64,000 bases of DNA, taken from assembly GCA_020446675.1 (NCBI GenBank), contig JAGREE010000018.1, forward strand, positions 1 to 64,000. The letters are read 5' to 3'. The stretch's first letter is position 1, and each line of letters begins with the position of its first letter. The position numbers and the translations under genes are program-made. The notes under the pieces were generated by a model. That model was given only the letters and a program-made list of their open reading frames with translations, was not told the DNA's origin and made no database searches. The stretch comes from Alphaproteobacteria bacterium (lineage in GTDB: Bacteria; Pseudomonadota; Alphaproteobacteria; Sphingomonadales; Emcibacteraceae). Below are positions 61,078 through 64,000 of the stretch, piece after piece.

Positions 61078-62637
61078 TTAAAGGACCGGGTTTTTCATTC
61101 TTCTTCTAATTATTGAAGACGGGATTTCTAGGGATTCTCTGTATTTTGCCACGGTTCTCCTTGCAATATCAATGCCTTCGCCCCTTATGATTTCTACGAG
61201 CTTATCATCCGATAATATTTTTTTAGGGTCTTCGTCATCAATGAGTTGTTTAATTTTATATTTAATGGACTTGGATGAATACTGATTATCACTATCCAGT
61301 GATCCGATCGCGTTGGTAAAGAAGAATTTCATTTCAAAAATCCCTCTTGGTGTCGAGATATACTTATTGGCCGTAACCCGACTCACAGTGCTTTCATGCA
61401 TTTCAATTGCATCGGCAATCGTTTTCAGATTTATCGGTGCTAGATACTGTATGCCATCGTCGAGGAATTTCTTTTGCAGCTTCACCAGCTCACTGGATAC
61501 TTTGAGGATGGTCCGTGCTCTTTGATCCAGGGCTCTGACGAGCCAGTTTGCCTTTGCAACGCATTCGTCAATATACTCTTTGTCTTTTTTGCTGGTTGTT
61601 TTTCCACCGATTTCATTCAGGTAACGATTGTTCATTAATACTTTTGGAAGGCTATCATTATTAAGCTCGACGGCCCAAGTCCCCTTTGGCGTCTTTCTTA
61701 CATAAACATCAGGCACAACCGTATAGACAATATCTTCGCCATATTCGAGGCCGGGTTTCGGGTTTAACGCCTTGATTTCCTCGACCATATCAAGAAAATC
61801 TTCCTTACTTACCTTGCAAAGTTTTCTCAGTTCATTAAATTTACGGTCACCCAGCATTTCAAGATTATCAAGAAAAATAGCCATGGCTGGATCATAGCGG
61901 TCCGCCTGAATTTGCTGAATTTTCAGACATTCGCCAAGGCTTCGGGCAAATACGCCAAGCGGCTCCATAGTTTGGGCAATTTCAAAGATGCGATTGACAT
62001 CCTCTACGCTGCATCCGCAGCGGTCGGCAATCAGGGATGTCTCTTCATTAATATAACCGGCTTCATCCATCAGTCCGATCAGATACTGGATGATGACTTT
62101 CTCATAGGGCTGTGCCTGCAAAAGGGTCAGTTGCTCTTCAAGATGAGCTTTAAGTGAAAGAACAGTGGATTGTTTCTGTTCGGCGGAACTTTCTGTAAAA
62201 TCAAAATTACCGACGCCGCCGGTGATCATATTACTGCCGTTCAGGCCCAGATTTTCATTAGGCATTGTACCTATATTATCAGAAAAACTGTTATCGTCAT
62301 ATAGTTCGCTATAATCGGTATCCAAGGGTGAATCGTCCTGTGTATCCACCTGGGTCGTTTCATTTAAATAATCGTCCGATGACTTTTGTGATGCGTCTCT
62401 TTCGGGGCTGGTATTTTCATCTTTGCGGTCATTTTCGCTATTATTGGCTGATCGGCGATCCTCTTCGCCATCAGAATTTTCACCATATTCCAGCAGTGGG
62501 TTTTGCGCAACTTCCTCAGCGACAAATTCAACCAGTTCAGCACTTGAAAGCTGCAACATTTTGATGGCCTGCTGAAGCTGTGGTGTCAGCACCAAAGATT
62601 GAGATTGTTTTATGTCAAGGCGAGGCGTTAATGCCAT
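61078..62637 (-). CDS. rpoN: RNA polymerase sigma-54 factor
   Basis: 519 aa. Region I activator-interaction part (SLVLTPQLQQAIKMLQLS), an acidic region II (residues ~55-125), the core-binding and HTH regions, and the RpoN box ARRTVAKYRE near the C-terminus are all present. It transcribes nitrogen, motility and surface genes with bEBP help. Confidence 0.97.
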   Translation of the reverse strand: MALTPRLDIKQSQSLVLTPQLQQAIKMLQLSSAELVEFVAEEVAQNPLLEYGENSDGEEDRRSANNSENDRKDENTSPERDASQKSSDDYLNETTQVDTQDDSPLDTDYSELYDDNSFSDNIGTMPNENLGLNGSNMITGGVGNFDFTESSAEQKQSTVLSLKAHLEEQLTLLQAQPYEKVIIQYLIGLMDEAGYINEETSLIADRCGCSVEDVNRIFEIAQTMEPLGVFARSLGECLKIQQIQADRYDPAMAIFLDNLEMLGDRKFNELRKLCKVSKEDFLDMVEEIKALNPKPGLEYGEDIVYTVVPDVYVRKTPKGTWAVELNNDSLPKVLMNNRYLNEIGGKTTSKKDKEYIDECVAKANWLVRALDQRARTILKVSSELVKLQKKFLDDGIQYLAPINLKTIADAIEMHESTVSRVTANKYISTPRGIFEMKFFFTNAIGSLDSDNQYSSKSIKYKIKQLIDDEDPKKILSDDKLVEIIRGEGIDIARRTVAKYRESLEIPSSIIRRRMKNPVL

Positions 62638-62650
62638 TTATACTTTCCCA

Positions 62651-63424
62651 TCACAAACTGAAATTTTCACCAAGATATACGCGTTTCACATCTTCGTTCT
62701 CTACTATTTCCTTCGGCGAACCGGACATCAGAACCTGTCCGTCATGAATGATATAGGCACGGTCAATAATATCGAGAGTTTCTCTGACGTTATGGTCAGT
62801 TATCAAAACACCAATATCCCTGTCTTTCAAATGAGAGACAAGATTTCTGATATCGGCAATAGCAATGGGGTCAATACCGGCGAACGGTTCATCAAGAAGC
62901 ATATATGAGGGGCCGGAGGCTAGTGCACGGGCAATTTCGGCTCTTCTGCGCTCGCCGCCGGAAAGTGACAGTGCTGGCGACTGTCGAATATGCTGAATGG
63001 CAAATTCATCAAGAAGATTTTCGAGTGCTTCTGCCCGTTTTGTCGGATTATGTTCACAGATTTCCAGTACAGACCAAATATTTTCTTCCACGGTCATACC
63101 ACGAAAAATTGACGATTCCTGAGGCAGATATCCGATGCCAAGCCTTGCACGTCTGTACATTGGCATATGTGTAATATCATGACCATCGAGAAGAATTCTT
63201 CCGCTATCCGGCTTAACCAATCCAACCATAGTGTAAAAGCTTGTTGTTTTACCGGCACCATTTGGACCCAGAAGACCGATCACTTCCCCTTTTTTGATCT
63301 GCATGGATATACCGCGAAGAACTGTTTTTTTCCGGTATTTTTTTTCAACCGCGTCAACAACGAGTCCTTCATCTAATGAGGTTGGATGATGATCCGCTGG
63401 TGAAAGTTGTATTATTTTTTCCAT
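62651..63424 (-). CDS. lptB: LPS export ABC transporter ATP-binding protein
   Basis: 257 aa. Walker [12 protein letters not shown], signature [10 protein letters not shown], Walker [13 protein letters not shown]-loop ITDHNV. It powers LPS extraction from the inner membrane with LptFG. Thirteen bases separate it from rpoN. Confidence 0.97.
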   Translation of the reverse strand: MEKIIQLSPADHHPTSLDEGLVVDAVEKKYRKKTVLRGISMQIKKGEVIGLLGPNGAGKTTSFYTMVGLVKPDSGRILLDGHDITHMPMYRRARLGIGYLPQESSIFRGMTVEENIWSVLEICEHNPTKRAEALENLLDEFAIQHIRQSPALSLSGGERRRAEIARALASGPSYMLLDEPFAGIDPIAIADIRNLVSHLKDRDIGVLITDHNVRETLDIIDRAYIIHDGQVLMSGSPKEIVENEDVKRVYLGENFSL

Positions 63425-63503
63425 TTTTTTATTTTACTCTAAAAGTGATTAACAATAAGTAATTATTTTCTCGTTATATCTATTACTATCAATCGCTTAC
63501 ATC

Positions 63504-64000
63504 TTAGTTTTTTGGTGGTGTAAATTGTCCTGTTACGCGGTCCGGGCTTCCTTCAACGCGTCCGCCATCCATTGTTATTTGTCCTGTTGTTAGATTGACC
63601 TGCAGGCGTGGACTTTTAATTTGTCCATCCGAATTATTAAATTCAACATTGCCACCAAGGGTAATGATTTTTTCTGCAAAGTCATAAACACCCCAGGTAC
63701 TTTTTATGGTTTCGGTTGGCGATGTCAGTGTTACATTGCCGGAAGCATCAAGTCTTGAAATTGACGATGAATTATTTTGATCACGCTCTTCCTCGTAAAA
63801 TACGGTGATACGGTCGGATATTAATGACATATCATCCTGGGTGACCACGACATTGCCAGTAAAAAGGGCGATATTTTCCTTTTGTTTAACTTCAAGCCTG
63901 TCAGCACTGATGTCAACGGGGTTTTGAACCTCGTGATTTTTTAAGGATGAAATCTGCGCCTGTGCTGACAGACATAAGGAACTGAAAGCGAGCAACGTAA
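63504..64000 (-). CDS. lptA: LPS transport periplasmic protein LptA (partial)
   Basis: The C-terminal ~165 residues of an OstA/LptA beta-jellyroll protein: VDISADRLEVKQKENIALF, GNVVVTQDDMSL, YDFAEKIITLGGNVEF, and QITMDGGRVEG. The signal peptide (SSLCLSAQAQ) is cut by the window edge, and the reading frame stays open to base 64000. It bridges LPS across the periplasm. It lies 79 bases before lptB, as usual. Confidence 0.92.
   Translation of the reverse strand, partial: TLLAFSSLCLSAQAQISSLKNHEVQNPVDISADRLEVKQKENIALFTGNVVVTQDDMSLISDRITVFYEEERDQNNSSSISRLDASGNVTLTSPTETIKSTWGVYDFAEKIITLGGNVEFNNSDGQIKSPRLQVNLTTGQITMDGGRVEGSPDRVTGQFTPPKN

Overview
The window reads as chromosomal DNA of a free-living, probably marine, alphaproteobacterium of moderate to low GC. 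The evidence is an rRNA operon that ends 23S-5S-initiator tRNA, the gene order lptA-lptB-rpoN-hpf-ptsN, an ornithine-lipid pair olsB-olsA, and many Tat-exported redox proteins. An Emcibacter- or Kordiimonas-like lineage would fit, but that placement is inference. I saw no prophage, insertion sequence or CRISPR array.

Layout. 1-1120: tail of an rRNA operon (23S 3' end, 5S, tRNA-fMet). The 5S-tRNA spacer carries a tandem duplication of about 158 nt that includes a 5' piece of the tRNA; a third copy lies at 2785-2916. 1.2-7.5 kb: a GNAT-nitrilase fusion, a cold-shock/DUF1294 membrane protein, an AhpD-like protein facing a TetR regulator with two matching operators, a GNAT, and an AT-rich stretch with two unknown genes. 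7.7-21.4 kb: cell-surface and metabolic genes: GH29 fucosidase, ABC exporter, MBOAT and SGNH acyltransferase pair, olsBA, PhzF-like enzyme, aminotransferase, FG-GAP protein, and a three-domain glycosyltransferase/PqqD-like/PIG-L protein.

21.5-30.8 kb: MarR regulator with a perfect 22-bp palindrome facing an exported metallo-beta-lactamase-fold enzyme, then two DUF1080 proteins and a GMC oxidoreductase with a gluconate-dehydrogenase subunit-3 partner. These look like parts of a periplasmic glycoside 3-oxidation route. A Lrp/OsmC pair, a cupin and a nitrilase are interspersed. 30.9-41.9 kb: OmpW with an FNR-type box, a PLP sulfur-amino-acid lyase with a divergent Lrp regulator, MAPEG, a Rieske oxygenase, EamA transporter, M20 amidohydrolase, hydrolase, GNAT, a PAP2/inositolphosphotransferase-like protein, MnmD and PseC.

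41.9-48.9 kb: a PaoABC-type Tat-exported molybdenum hydroxylase operon ending in a previously uncalled 49-codon single-span membrane protein. Facing it is a cytochrome b561-like protein followed by two unknown proteins. I consider this the most interesting block, as a candidate membrane-linked periplasmic aldehyde-oxidising module. 48.9-56.8 kb: hydrolase, UppP, an FMN-binding protein opposite ApbE, an Npt/MFS-like transporter, a Tat-type aldo/keto reductase, and fused PabB-PabC. 57.0-59.7 kb: an orphan ParA, a ribbon-helix-helix-like protein and a TPR/SPOR lipoprotein. 59.8-64.0 kb: ptsN, hpf, rpoN, lptB and a truncated lptA, all on the minus strand.
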